9,119 nucleotides of DNA from positions 12,891-22,009 of the forward strand of contig DCSU01000109.1 in assembly GCA_002325785.1 (NCBI GenBank). The letters are read 5' to 3'. The position numbers and the translations under genes are program-made. This DNA comes from Bacteroidales bacterium UBA1458. Lineage in GTDB: Bacteria > Bacteroidota > Bacteroidia > Bacteroidales > VadinHA17. Within the stretch, counting starts at the first letter, position 1. Each line of letters begins with the position of its first letter. This document shows, in pieces, positions 1 through 6,520 of this stretch. The notes beneath the pieces are model-generated. The model ran no database searches and had not been told where the DNA came from. It was given only the letters and a program-made list of their open reading frames with translations.

Positions 1-143
1 GGGGTTAAACTGGTTGACTTCGGGGCTAATGGAGTATTCGGAGGAGGAGATGATGTGGAACACCAGATAAATTATGCATCGCCGGCCAAAGGTGTGTGGG
101 TGAGCTATGATATTCCGCTGAGTGATTTCACAGGCCTGACAAC
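1..143 (+). repeat. Direct repeat copy A (within module 1)
   Basis: This stretch matches 514-656 at a fixed offset of 513 bp (171 codons) with only two mismatches, at positions 90 and 93. Identity falls sharply after position 143. It covers the VKLVDF strand through the DFTGLTT segment. The left end is cut by the window edge, so the full repeat may be longer. Confidence 0.9.
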
Positions 144-1293
144 GAAGGCGCATCTGGCGCAGTATATCCTTGTAGGTCAGCCCAGCGGGGCAAGTACCAT
201 TTTTGTCGATAACATGTATTTCTACACCGGAGGCGCCGCAGCCACCGAGCCAACAGCTGCGGCACCGACGCCGACGAGGGATGCTGCCAGTGTCATATCA
301 ATGTTCAGCGGTGCATACACCAACGTGACAGTAGATACCTGGAAGACAGATTGGTCTGCAGCAACCTATGAAGAAGTATCAGTTGCCGGAAATCCGACGA
401 AGAAATACTCGGCCCTTAATTTTGTAGGGATTGAGACAGGTACTGCTCCCATTAATGCTACAGCCATGACCCATCTGCACCTCGATGTCTGGTCACCCGA
501 CATCACTAATTTCGGGGTTAAACTGGTTGACTTCGGGGCTAATGGAGTATTCGGAGGAGGAGATGATGTGGAACACCAGATAAATTATGCATCGCCGGCC
601 AAGGGAGTGTGGGTGAGCTATGATATTCCGCTGAGTGATTTCACAGGCCTGACAACAAAGGCTCATCTTGCACAGTATATATTCGTTGGTCAGCCAACGG
701 GTGCAACTACAATCTGGGTTGACAATATCTATTTCTACACTGACGGCGGCGGTAGCGGTACAACCGGACCGGCTGTGGCCGCACCTGCACCACCTGCACG
801 CAGTGCCTCCAATGTGGTTTCTATCTACAGTGATGCTTATACTCCCATTACCATAAATAATTTTGACGCTGGTTGGTGCGGAGGTGCTGCAGTTACGCAG
901 GTTTTGGTGGCTGGAAACAATACATTGAAAAAGAATGCGGGAATTAACTGTCAGGGGATCGATTTTTCTACTAACAGGCAAAATTTATCTACATTCACTC
1001 ATATTCATTTCGATCTTTACACTAATGATACTGACCTGACAGGGGATGTATTCAATGTAAAACTGGTTGATTTTGCAGGTGGAACAGGCGAGGCCTCTGC
1101 CTTGGAAGTTAATATTAATACAGGCACAACACCCCCAATAGTTGCAGGCACGTGGGTTTCTGTGGATATTAATATAACTGCCCTGGGAGGGGTTGTTACA
1201 GGTAACCTGACAAGAAGTGATGTTGCTCAGATAGGGATTACAACTGCCAACCTGACTAATGTGTGGTATGATAATATTTATCTCTATAAGTAA
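1..1293 (+). CDS. Surface glycan-binding-like protein with tandem CBM-like modules (5' truncated)
   Basis: The reading frame is open from the first base and ends at TAA 1291-1293, giving 430 visible residues; the true start lies upstream. Three homologous beta-sandwich-like modules can be seen: the end of module 1 (residues 1-75), module 2 (about 93-246) and module 3 (about 267-430). Each carries a VKLVDF strand (residues 2, 173, 353) and ends in a VDNxYFY-like strand (69-75, 240-246, YDNIYLYK at the end). The linkers are rich in Ala, Pro, Thr and Gly, as in extracellular modular proteins. Modules of this kind occur in Bacteroidota secreted glucan-binding or glucan-degrading proteins. No catalytic motif is visible. 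Lying just before a GH16 lipoprotein gene, it is best read as a surface glycan-binding protein of the same locus. It could instead be the C-terminal binding part of a multidomain hydrolase, since the N-terminus is missing. Function is inferred; the repeat architecture is seen directly. Confidence 0.7.
   Translation, partial: GVKLVDFGANGVFGGGDDVEHQINYASPAKGVWVSYDIPLSDFTGLTTKAHLAQYILVGQPSGASTIFVDNMYFYTGGAAATEPTAAAPTPTRDAASVISMFSGAYTNVTVDTWKTDWSAATYEEVSVAGNPTKKYSALNFVGIETGTAPINATAMTHLHLDVWSPDITNFGVKLVDFGANGVFGGGDDVEHQINYASPAKGVWVSYDIPLSDFTGLTTKAHLAQYIFVGQPTGATTIWVDNIYFYTDGGGSGTTGPAVAAPAPPARSASNVVSIYSDAYTPITINNFDAGWCGGAAVTQVLVAGNNTLKKNAGINCQGIDFSTNRQNLSTFTHIHFDLYTNDTDLTGDVFNVKLVDFAGGTGEASALEVNINTGTTPPIVAGTWVSVDINITALGGVVTGNLTRSDVAQIGITTANLTNVWYDNIYLYK
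514..656 (+). repeat. Direct repeat copy B (within module 2)
   Basis: This is the second copy of the 143-bp near-identical repeat, 513 bp downstream of copy A and in the same reading frame. The corresponding part of module 3 (from about 1054) is clearly diverged at DNA level. Modules 1 and 2 therefore share a recent duplication or conversion event that module 3 does not. Confidence 0.9.
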
Positions 1294-1301
1294 TGGTAAT
1301 T

Positions 1302-1346
1302 AGCTAAGGCTTCAGTATCAATATTCGCAAAACTGAAGCTTTAGCT
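1302..1346 (+). terminator. Stem-loop after the modular protein gene, possible terminator
   Basis: The arms AGCTAAGGCTTCAGT (1302-1316) and ACTGAAGCTTTAGCT (1332-1346) pair over 15 bp with a single G-U wobble, around a 15-nt loop. The stem begins 8 nt after the stop codon and is followed by an AT-rich stretch with only short T runs, so it is not a textbook intrinsic terminator. It could end transcription, let a fraction read through into the GH16 gene, or protect the 3' end of the upstream mRNA. The base pairing is seen; the role is inferred. Confidence 0.55.
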
Positions 1347-1391
1347 TAAATTTAAGAAACAAAAATTTACACTCAAGATAAAATCATCGAT

Positions 1392-2198
1392 ATGAAATCA
1401 CATAATAGATCATTTATCAAGGGCATCCTCTTCCTTTCAGCACTTTTTATTCTGGGGGGATGTGAGAATAACTCAGGAATGGTAGATCGGACTTATCAGC
1501 TGGTCTGGCAGGATGAGTTCGATACAGATGGAGCTATTGACGATTCTAAATGGGCATTTGACCTTGGAGCAGGCGGCTGGGGAAATAGTGAACTCCAAAC
1601 CTATACAAATGATGCCCGGAATATTATTGTCGCAGATGGTTCTTTACAAATTACTGCTATTAATACCGGAGGTTCCTATACCTCTTCCAGGATTAAAACG
1701 CAGGGTATTTTTGATCAGGCTTACGGCCGCTTTGAAGCACGCATAAAATTACCATGGGGACCTGGAATATGGCCTGCTTTCTGGATGCTGGGAGCAGATA
1801 TAGAAACCAATCCCTGGCCGCAGTGCGGTGAGATTGATATCATGGAATATCGAGGCCAGCAGCCAAATATTATACATGGCAGCGTTCATGGGCCAGGATA
1901 TTCAGGCGGTGCTGCAAAAACAAAGAGTTTTGGGTACGAAAACAGCAGGTTTGATGTTGATTTTCACGTTTTTGCTGTAGAATGGGGGGAAGATTACATA
2001 CAATATTTTGTTGATGATGTACTTTACCAGGTTATCGAACCTGATGATCTTACAGGCGAATGGGTCTTTGACGGTCCTTTCTTTATGATTCTTAATCTGG
2101 CCGTTGGTGGTAATTATGTAGGTTTTCCAACATCCGGGACTCCATTCCCTCAAACAATGTATGTTGATTATGTGAGGGTCTACCGGGAGGTTGAGTAG
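1392..2198 (+). CDS. GH16 endo-beta-1,3-glucanase (laminarinase) lipoprotein
   Basis: This 268-residue protein starts with a basic N-terminus, a hydrophobic segment (about residues 10-21) and the lipobox LGGC with Cys24, so it should be a lipid-anchored envelope protein. A single GH16 beta-jelly-roll domain covers about residues 36-266. The catalytic signature GEIDIMEYRG gives Glu147 as nucleophile, Asp149 as helper and Glu152 as acid/base. Other GH16 laminarinase features are LVWQDEFD near the start, WGNSELQTYT (63-72), GRFEARIKLPWGPGIWPAFWMLG (112-134), HGSVHGP (162-168) and the final VDYVRVY strand. GH16 enzymes with this pattern hydrolyse internal beta-1,3 (or mixed 1,3/1,4) glucan bonds with retention. 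It lacks the extra binding modules often fused to GH16; the modular protein encoded just upstream may supply binding. No Shine-Dalgarno is evident, and the start is set by the signal peptide. It is probably the surface enzyme that opens long beta-glucan chains. Confidence 0.93.
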   Translation: MKSHNRSFIKGILFLSALFILGGCENNSGMVDRTYQLVWQDEFDTDGAIDDSKWAFDLGAGGWGNSELQTYTNDARNIIVADGSLQITAINTGGSYTSSRIKTQGIFDQAYGRFEARIKLPWGPGIWPAFWMLGADIETNPWPQCGEIDIMEYRGQQPNIIHGSVHGPGYSGGAAKTKSFGYENSRFDVDFHVFAVEWGEDYIQYFVDDVLYQVIEPDDLTGEWVFDGPFFMILNLAVGGNYVGFPTSGTPFPQTMYVDYVRVYREVE

Positions 2199-2234
2199 AG
2201 TCAAATTATTGAATATCAGGGTTTCATGCTTCAT

Positions 2235-2250
2235 AATATCCCGGGATATT
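2235..2250. promoter_or_regulatory. Perfect 16-bp palindrome upstream of the symporter gene
   Basis: AATATCCCGGGATATT is identical to its reverse complement and lies 68 nt before the symporter start codon. A related half-site, AATATCAGGG, occurs at 2212-2221. The arrangement could be a dimeric regulator's operator in the 120-bp gap between the GH16 and symporter genes. No matching regulator is encoded in the window. The symmetry is seen; an operator role is only a suggestion. Confidence 0.3.
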
Positions 2251-2318
2251 TGCAGTTTTGGGCCAAACAGTTTGAAAATTGCCATAATTGTTAAACCTGT
2301 TACTATAACCTTCTACTT

Positions 2319-3749
2319 ATGAATCATTACACAACAGCTGCGAAAGACAGAGTACCCCTCGTGCAGAAAGCGGCATTTGGTGCGGGCCATCTGGTTAACA
2401 ACCTGCTGCCGGGTTCCCTTGGTATATTCATGTTCTTTTTACTTACAGCCTTCGGGATGGACCCTTTTCTGGCCGGTCTGCTTGGCGGTCTGCCAAGAAT
2501 ATATGATGCCATCACAGACCCGATCATGGGTTTTATCTCGGACAATACAAAATCGAGATTTGGCCGCAGGAGGCCATATATATTTATCGGTGCCATTTCG
2601 AGCGGAATTTTGTTTGCAGTCCTGTGGCAACTCTCTCCTGACAATACCCCGATGTATAACTTCTGGTATTTCCTTATTTTTTCCCTGGTATACCTGACAG
2701 GCAATACAATCTTTTCAACACCTCTGATAGGACTTGGATATGAAATGACTTCGGACTATAATGAGCGTACCCGGTTGATGGCATTTTCACAGACTGTTGG
2801 CCAGGTTGCATGGATGATAGTGCCATGGTTCTGGGTGCTGATTGCAAACCCAAACCTGTTTGAGAGTCAGGCTATAGGGGTTAGGAGGCTTTCCATAATT
2901 GTAGGCGCCGTGTGTATGCTATTGGGCATTCTGCCTGCTATATTTTGCAAAGGGATCGACGCTACAAATATGGAGGGAAGAGTCAAGATAACATACAAGA
3001 CACTGTTTTCCAATCTCATGGATCTTTTCAGAGCAATTGTCCAGGTGTCGAAAAATAAACCCTTTATGAAACTCTGCGGAGCAACCTTCCTTATCTTTAA
3101 TGGATTTCAACTGGTTGCATCGTTCAGTTATTTCATAATTGTGTTTTACATGTTCAAAGGCGACTATGGGCTGGCAGGAAACTGGCCGGCATGGTTCTCT
3201 ACTGTATCGGCAATAATTACTGCATTCCTTGTGATTCCGGTGATTTCTGCAATTGCCAACAGAGTGGGTAAACGCAATGCTTTTATAATTTCGACCTTCA
3301 TTTCCGTTATAGGTTATGCTCTGAAATGGTGGGGCTTTAACCCGGAGAATCCTTGGCTAATCTTTATGCCCCTTCCTCTCATGGCATTTGGAATTGGTGG
3401 TTTATTTACACTCATGATGAGCATGACAGCTGATGTATGCGATCTTGATGAATTGAACAATGGGATGCCGCGAAAAGAGGGAACATTCGGTGCCATCTAC
3501 TGGTGGATGGTTAAACTCGGACAGGCGATCGCGCTCGTTCTGGGTGGCCTGGTGCTGAAACTGGTTGGATTTGATCAGAATGCAACTATTCAGGCTTCTG
3601 ACACTATCACCAAACTGCGAATTGCTGATATAGCCATTCCTGTAATAACGGCCTTAATGGCCATAGTAGTGATGTGGAAATATGATCTTTCAGAAACCAA
3701 AGCCCGGGAGATTAAAATGAAGTTAGTAGAAAGAAGAGGAGAGCTATAG
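2319..3749 (+). CDS. GPH-family (MelB-type) sugar:cation symporter
   Basis: This 476-residue integral membrane protein has about 12 hydrophobic segments and matches the glycoside-pentoside-hexuronide:cation symporter family in length and motifs. The cation-site signature is DAITDPIMGFISD (63-75) with Asp63 and Asp67, followed by the basic loop SRFGRRRP (79-86). The second hallmark, MTADVCDLDELNNGMPRKEG (369-388) followed by TFGAIYWWMVKLGQA, lies in the C-terminal half. The family takes up sugars or small glycosides with H+ or Na+; the substrate cannot be read from sequence. Between a GH16 glucanase and signal-less GH17 enzymes, import of glucose, laminaribiose or short beta-glucan oligosaccharides is the natural inference. 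A stretch of about 35 residues between the two six-helix halves (near 211-245) fits the cytoplasmic central loop. The leader has no clear Shine-Dalgarno, and the start chosen is the ATG before a typical short N-terminal tail. Confidence 0.93.
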   Translation: MNHYTTAAKDRVPLVQKAAFGAGHLVNNLLPGSLGIFMFFLLTAFGMDPFLAGLLGGLPRIYDAITDPIMGFISDNTKSRFGRRRPYIFIGAISSGILFAVLWQLSPDNTPMYNFWYFLIFSLVYLTGNTIFSTPLIGLGYEMTSDYNERTRLMAFSQTVGQVAWMIVPWFWVLIANPNLFESQAIGVRRLSIIVGAVCMLLGILPAIFCKGIDATNMEGRVKITYKTLFSNLMDLFRAIVQVSKNKPFMKLCGATFLIFNGFQLVASFSYFIIVFYMFKGDYGLAGNWPAWFSTVSAIITAFLVIPVISAIANRVGKRNAFIISTFISVIGYALKWWGFNPENPWLIFMPLPLMAFGIGGLFTLMMSMTADVCDLDELNNGMPRKEGTFGAIYWWMVKLGQAIALVLGGLVLKLVGFDQNATIQASDTITKLRIADIAIPVITALMAIVVMWKYDLSETKAREIKMKLVERRGEL

Positions 3750-3889
3750 TTTCGGTTTTCAGGATCTCTTTATTCTGATTCTATCCGTTTGGCATTATAT
3801 TGCGGTAGGAAGATTTCCAGGCGCAGTGTCGAAGAAAGCAGAATAGTAAAAATAATTGTATAACAGGCTCAAACATAAAATCAAACAAG

Positions 3890-4777
3890 ATGTCATTCAG
3901 AAGCGAAAAACTTTTATCTCTCACAGGAGAAGACTTTACTAACAAATCAACTGCCGATCTGATGAAACTGTTCAGAAAATACCTTGAGAACGGTATGCAT
4001 GGCCTTTGCTTCAGCTCATACATTGAGGGTCAGGCCCCTGGGAGCATTATCAGCAAGGAACAGATTCGGCAAAGAATGGAAATAATAAAACCATATACTT
4101 CCTGGATAAGAACATTCTCCTGTACTGACGGGCATGAACTAATTCCTCAGATTGCTAAGGAAAATGGTCTGAAGGTAATGGCAGGGGCATGGTTAAGTGA
4201 GGATAAGGAACAGAACGAAGTTGAGATTGAAAACCTGGTCAGGGTTGTGAAAGAAGGAAATGTAGATCTGGTTGCTGTTGGAAACGAAGTCCTTTATCGT
4301 GAGGAACTGACGGAGCAGGAGTTGTTGGACTACATTCAGAGGGTTAAGCAACAGGTGCCTGAAGCAAGTGTGGGGTACGTTGATGCCTATTACGAATTTG
4401 TCAGGCGGCCGGCGATTGTCGATGCCTGTGACGTAATGTTTATCAATTGCTATCCTTTCTGGGAAGGCTGCCATATTGATTATTCGCTGGTCTATATGAA
4501 GAATATGTACTTTAGTGTGCTGCAGGCTGCCAGGGGTAAAAGAGTGGTTATCAGTGAGACAGGATGGCCAAATATGGGTATAGCCTTTGAGGCTTCTCAG
4601 CCATCAACTGACAACGCCCTGCGCTATTTCATAAATACTCAGAAATGGAGCCTGGAAGAGAATATCGAGATTATGTATTTTTCAAGCTTTGATGAAGCCT
4701 GGAAGATCGAGAAAGAAGGAGATGTGGGAGCTTACTGGGGTTTATGGGATAAGGACGGTAACTTAAAATTCGTCTGA
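3890..4777 (+). CDS. GH17 beta-1,3-glucanase/glucanosyltransferase-like protein, cytoplasmic
   Basis: This 295-residue protein is a single (beta/alpha)8 GH17 domain. The catalytic acid/base is Glu133 in VAVGNEVLYR (128-137) and the nucleophile is Glu223 in VISETGWPNMG (220-230). Further family marks are GLCFSSYIEGQAPG near the start (38-51), SWIRTFSC (71-78), MFINCYPFW (183-191) and YFSSFDEAWK (263-272) before a final GxWGLWD-like strand. GH17 enzymes hydrolyse or transfer beta-1,3-glucan chains with retention. There is no signal peptide, lipobox or membrane segment: the N-terminus is polar and the domain begins within 40 residues. A cytoplasmic location is therefore likely, which is unusual for GH17. 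It follows the symporter gene by 140 bp and precedes the GH30 gene by 47 bp. Imported beta-1,3-oligosaccharides are the probable substrate; hydrolysis versus transglycosylation cannot be decided from the sequence. The open frame continues upstream, but no ATG occurs in the bases just before the chosen start. Confidence 0.88.
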   Translation: MSFRSEKLLSLTGEDFTNKSTADLMKLFRKYLENGMHGLCFSSYIEGQAPGSIISKEQIRQRMEIIKPYTSWIRTFSCTDGHELIPQIAKENGLKVMAGAWLSEDKEQNEVEIENLVRVVKEGNVDLVAVGNEVLYREELTEQELLDYIQRVKQQVPEASVGYVDAYYEFVRRPAIVDACDVMFINCYPFWEGCHIDYSLVYMKNMYFSVLQAARGKRVVISETGWPNMGIAFEASQPSTDNALRYFINTQKWSLEENIEIMYFSSFDEAWKIEKEGDVGAYWGLWDKDGNLKFV

Positions 4778-4824
4778 TCTCAGGGATCTGTACAGTGCTC
4801 AATTAAACTATCAAGACCACGAAT

Positions 4825-6495
4825 ATGAAACAAAAGATTTTCACAGCTTCACTACTGCTTATCTTTGCAGGTATTACGCAATCTTGTGATACAAAAACAA
4901 ATATGCTATCTACAAAGGAAATTTACGTCACCTCGGAGAGCGGTGACAAAATGGCTGTAAAAGAAAATGTGCGGTTTGTAAGGGGCGAACCCGGGGGGAC
5001 TGTCATCCAGATAGAACCCGAAGTTCTAAAGCAGACAATGGACGGTATAGGATCATCATTCACTGAATCCTCTGCCTTTGTGCTCGCGCATCTGGCCCCG
5101 GTTGATCGGAAAGAGGTCATGAAAAAGATCTATAGTGAAGATGGTGCCAATTTTTCCTTGGCGAGGACTCATGTAGGAGCTTGTGATTTTTCTGTTCAGG
5201 GCAAGTATTCATACCTCGATAAAGAGGGAGATATAGAGTTGGAATCTTTCACCATCGCCCCGGATAAAAAGGGATTCAGCGTCGCAGAATTTCCCGGGAT
5301 TAAGGATGAAAGCTACGATCTTTTACCCATGATCAGGGAAGCAATGGAGATCAAGAACCAGCAGAAGGATAATGAGTTGAGAATTGTTGCATCCGCATGG
5401 ACTGCTCCTTCATGGATGAAGGATATCGAAGACTGGTACATACCAGGATCACCTGAAAACGACTATCAGGGAACCGGCGGAAGTCTCAAGAAAGAATATG
5501 AAGAAACATATGCTGACTATCTTATCAGATACCTTGATGCTTACCGGTCTGAAGGTATTGAAATATGGGGTATTACGCCTGTTAATGAACCGCACGGTAA
5601 CAACGGGCAATGGGAAAGTATGCATTTTACACCTCAGTCCCAGAATGAGTTTATCAGGAAATATCTGGGTCCCAAACTTAAGTCAGGAGACAATTCAGAT
5701 GTTAAGTTGCTCATTTATGATCAGAACAGGGACGGACTGCAACAGTGGACAGACCATATTCTGGCCGATAGTCTGACAGCCGGATTTGTCTATGGCACGG
5801 CAGTGCACTGGTATGAAAGCACATTTAAAGTATACGAGGATGTATTTGATAGGGTCAATGCAAAATTTCCTAATCACAAGATCATTCATACCGAAGGCTG
5901 TATTGATGATCTGGGCAAACCAGCTCCGCAGGGAATTACCGATCCGGAACGTTTCATGGAGAGGGACTGGTTTGACAATGATTCATTCTGGTGGAATGAC
6001 AATGCTACTGACTGGGCATACTCAGCCACCTGGGCGGGAGTGACATCCGAAGACCATCCGGTTTATGCTCCTGTGCATCGTTATGCGAGAAATATTATTG
6101 TCAGTATTGATCATTGGCTGTCAGGCTGGATTGATTGGAATGTTGTACTTGATCACATCGGAGGACCCAATCATGCAGGTAATTATTGTGGCGCCCCAGT
6201 CATGATAAATACTGAGACAGGGCATGTTTACTACACTCCGGTCTATTATGTGCTGGCGCAGTTCAGTAAAACCATCAGGCCGGGAGACAGAGCGGTTCAG
6301 ACACACAAAACTCTTGATGGCCTGGGTGAAGATGATCTGCATGCCTGTGCAACCCTCAACAGCGACAATATCCTGAGTGTGCAACTTTTGAATACAACGA
6401 AGAAAGATCTATCCTATAAGCTTCAGATTGAGGATCAGTATGCCGACATAACCATTGTTGCCAACTCTGTTCAGACGGTACGCGTGCAGCTTTAG
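4825..6495 (+). CDS. GH30 beta-glucosidase/beta-1,6-glucanase lipoprotein
   Basis: This 556-residue enzyme has a basic N-terminus, a hydrophobic stretch (about 6-18) and a Cys at position 21 in TQSC, an atypical but plausible Bacteroidota lipobox. The GH30 fold is clear: DGIGSSFTESSAF (73-85) opens the barrel, then LARTHVGACDFS (113-124) and ASAWTAPSWMK (189-199). The acid/base is Glu255 in TPVNEPHG and the nucleophile is Glu357 in IIHTEGC. The end of the barrel and the family's C-terminal beta-sandwich cover about 430-556. GH30 enzymes of this type include beta-glucosidases and beta-1,6-glucanases; in laminarin loci of marine Bacteroidota a GH30 removes beta-1,6-linked glucose branches. That is the best guess here, but subfamily 1 versus 3 is not settled by eye. 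It is probably exported and lipid-anchored, unlike its GH17 neighbours. The gene follows the first GH17 by 47 bp and precedes the second by 25 bp, consistent with one operon. Confidence 0.9.
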   Translation: MKQKIFTASLLLIFAGITQSCDTKTNMLSTKEIYVTSESGDKMAVKENVRFVRGEPGGTVIQIEPEVLKQTMDGIGSSFTESSAFVLAHLAPVDRKEVMKKIYSEDGANFSLARTHVGACDFSVQGKYSYLDKEGDIELESFTIAPDKKGFSVAEFPGIKDESYDLLPMIREAMEIKNQQKDNELRIVASAWTAPSWMKDIEDWYIPGSPENDYQGTGGSLKKEYEETYADYLIRYLDAYRSEGIEIWGITPVNEPHGNNGQWESMHFTPQSQNEFIRKYLGPKLKSGDNSDVKLLIYDQNRDGLQQWTDHILADSLTAGFVYGTAVHWYESTFKVYEDVFDRVNAKFPNHKIIHTEGCIDDLGKPAPQGITDPERFMERDWFDNDSFWWNDNATDWAYSATWAGVTSEDHPVYAPVHRYARNIIVSIDHWLSGWIDWNVVLDHIGGPNHAGNYCGAPVMINTETGHVYYTPVYYVLAQFSKTIRPGDRAVQTHKTLDGLGEDDLHACATLNSDNILSVQLLNTTKKDLSYKLQIEDQYADITIVANSVQTVRVQL

Positions 6496-6520
6496 TTAAG
6501 TTTCCTTTGATCCTTTTTAG

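Noticed and set aside
55..57. GTG 55 as the start of the first gene
   Set aside because: The frame is open from base 1, and residues 1-18 match the start of the equivalent segment in module 2, so the gene clearly begins upstream.
493..981. A 162-codon open frame on the minus strand within the modular protein gene
   Set aside because: It lies fully antisense to a well-supported coding frame with clear protein repeats, and its translation (Cys/Arg/Ser-rich, no recognizable domain) looks like a shadow.
1347..1354. TAAATTTA as a Bacteroidota -7 promoter box (TAnnTTTG)
   Set aside because: It matches 7 of 8 positions, but it lies right behind the hairpin in AT-rich DNA and no convincing -33 element is present at the right distance.
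2327..2704. A 125-codon antisense frame under the symporter gene
   Set aside because: It is antisense to conserved GPH family motifs and shows no recognizable domain.
3768..3846. Inverted repeat TTATTCTG / CAGAATAG in the gap before the first GH17 gene
   Set aside because: Only 7 bp pair plus a wobble, with about 60 nt between the arms, in AT-rich DNA; this is expected by chance. Nothing else of note was seen in 3750-3889.
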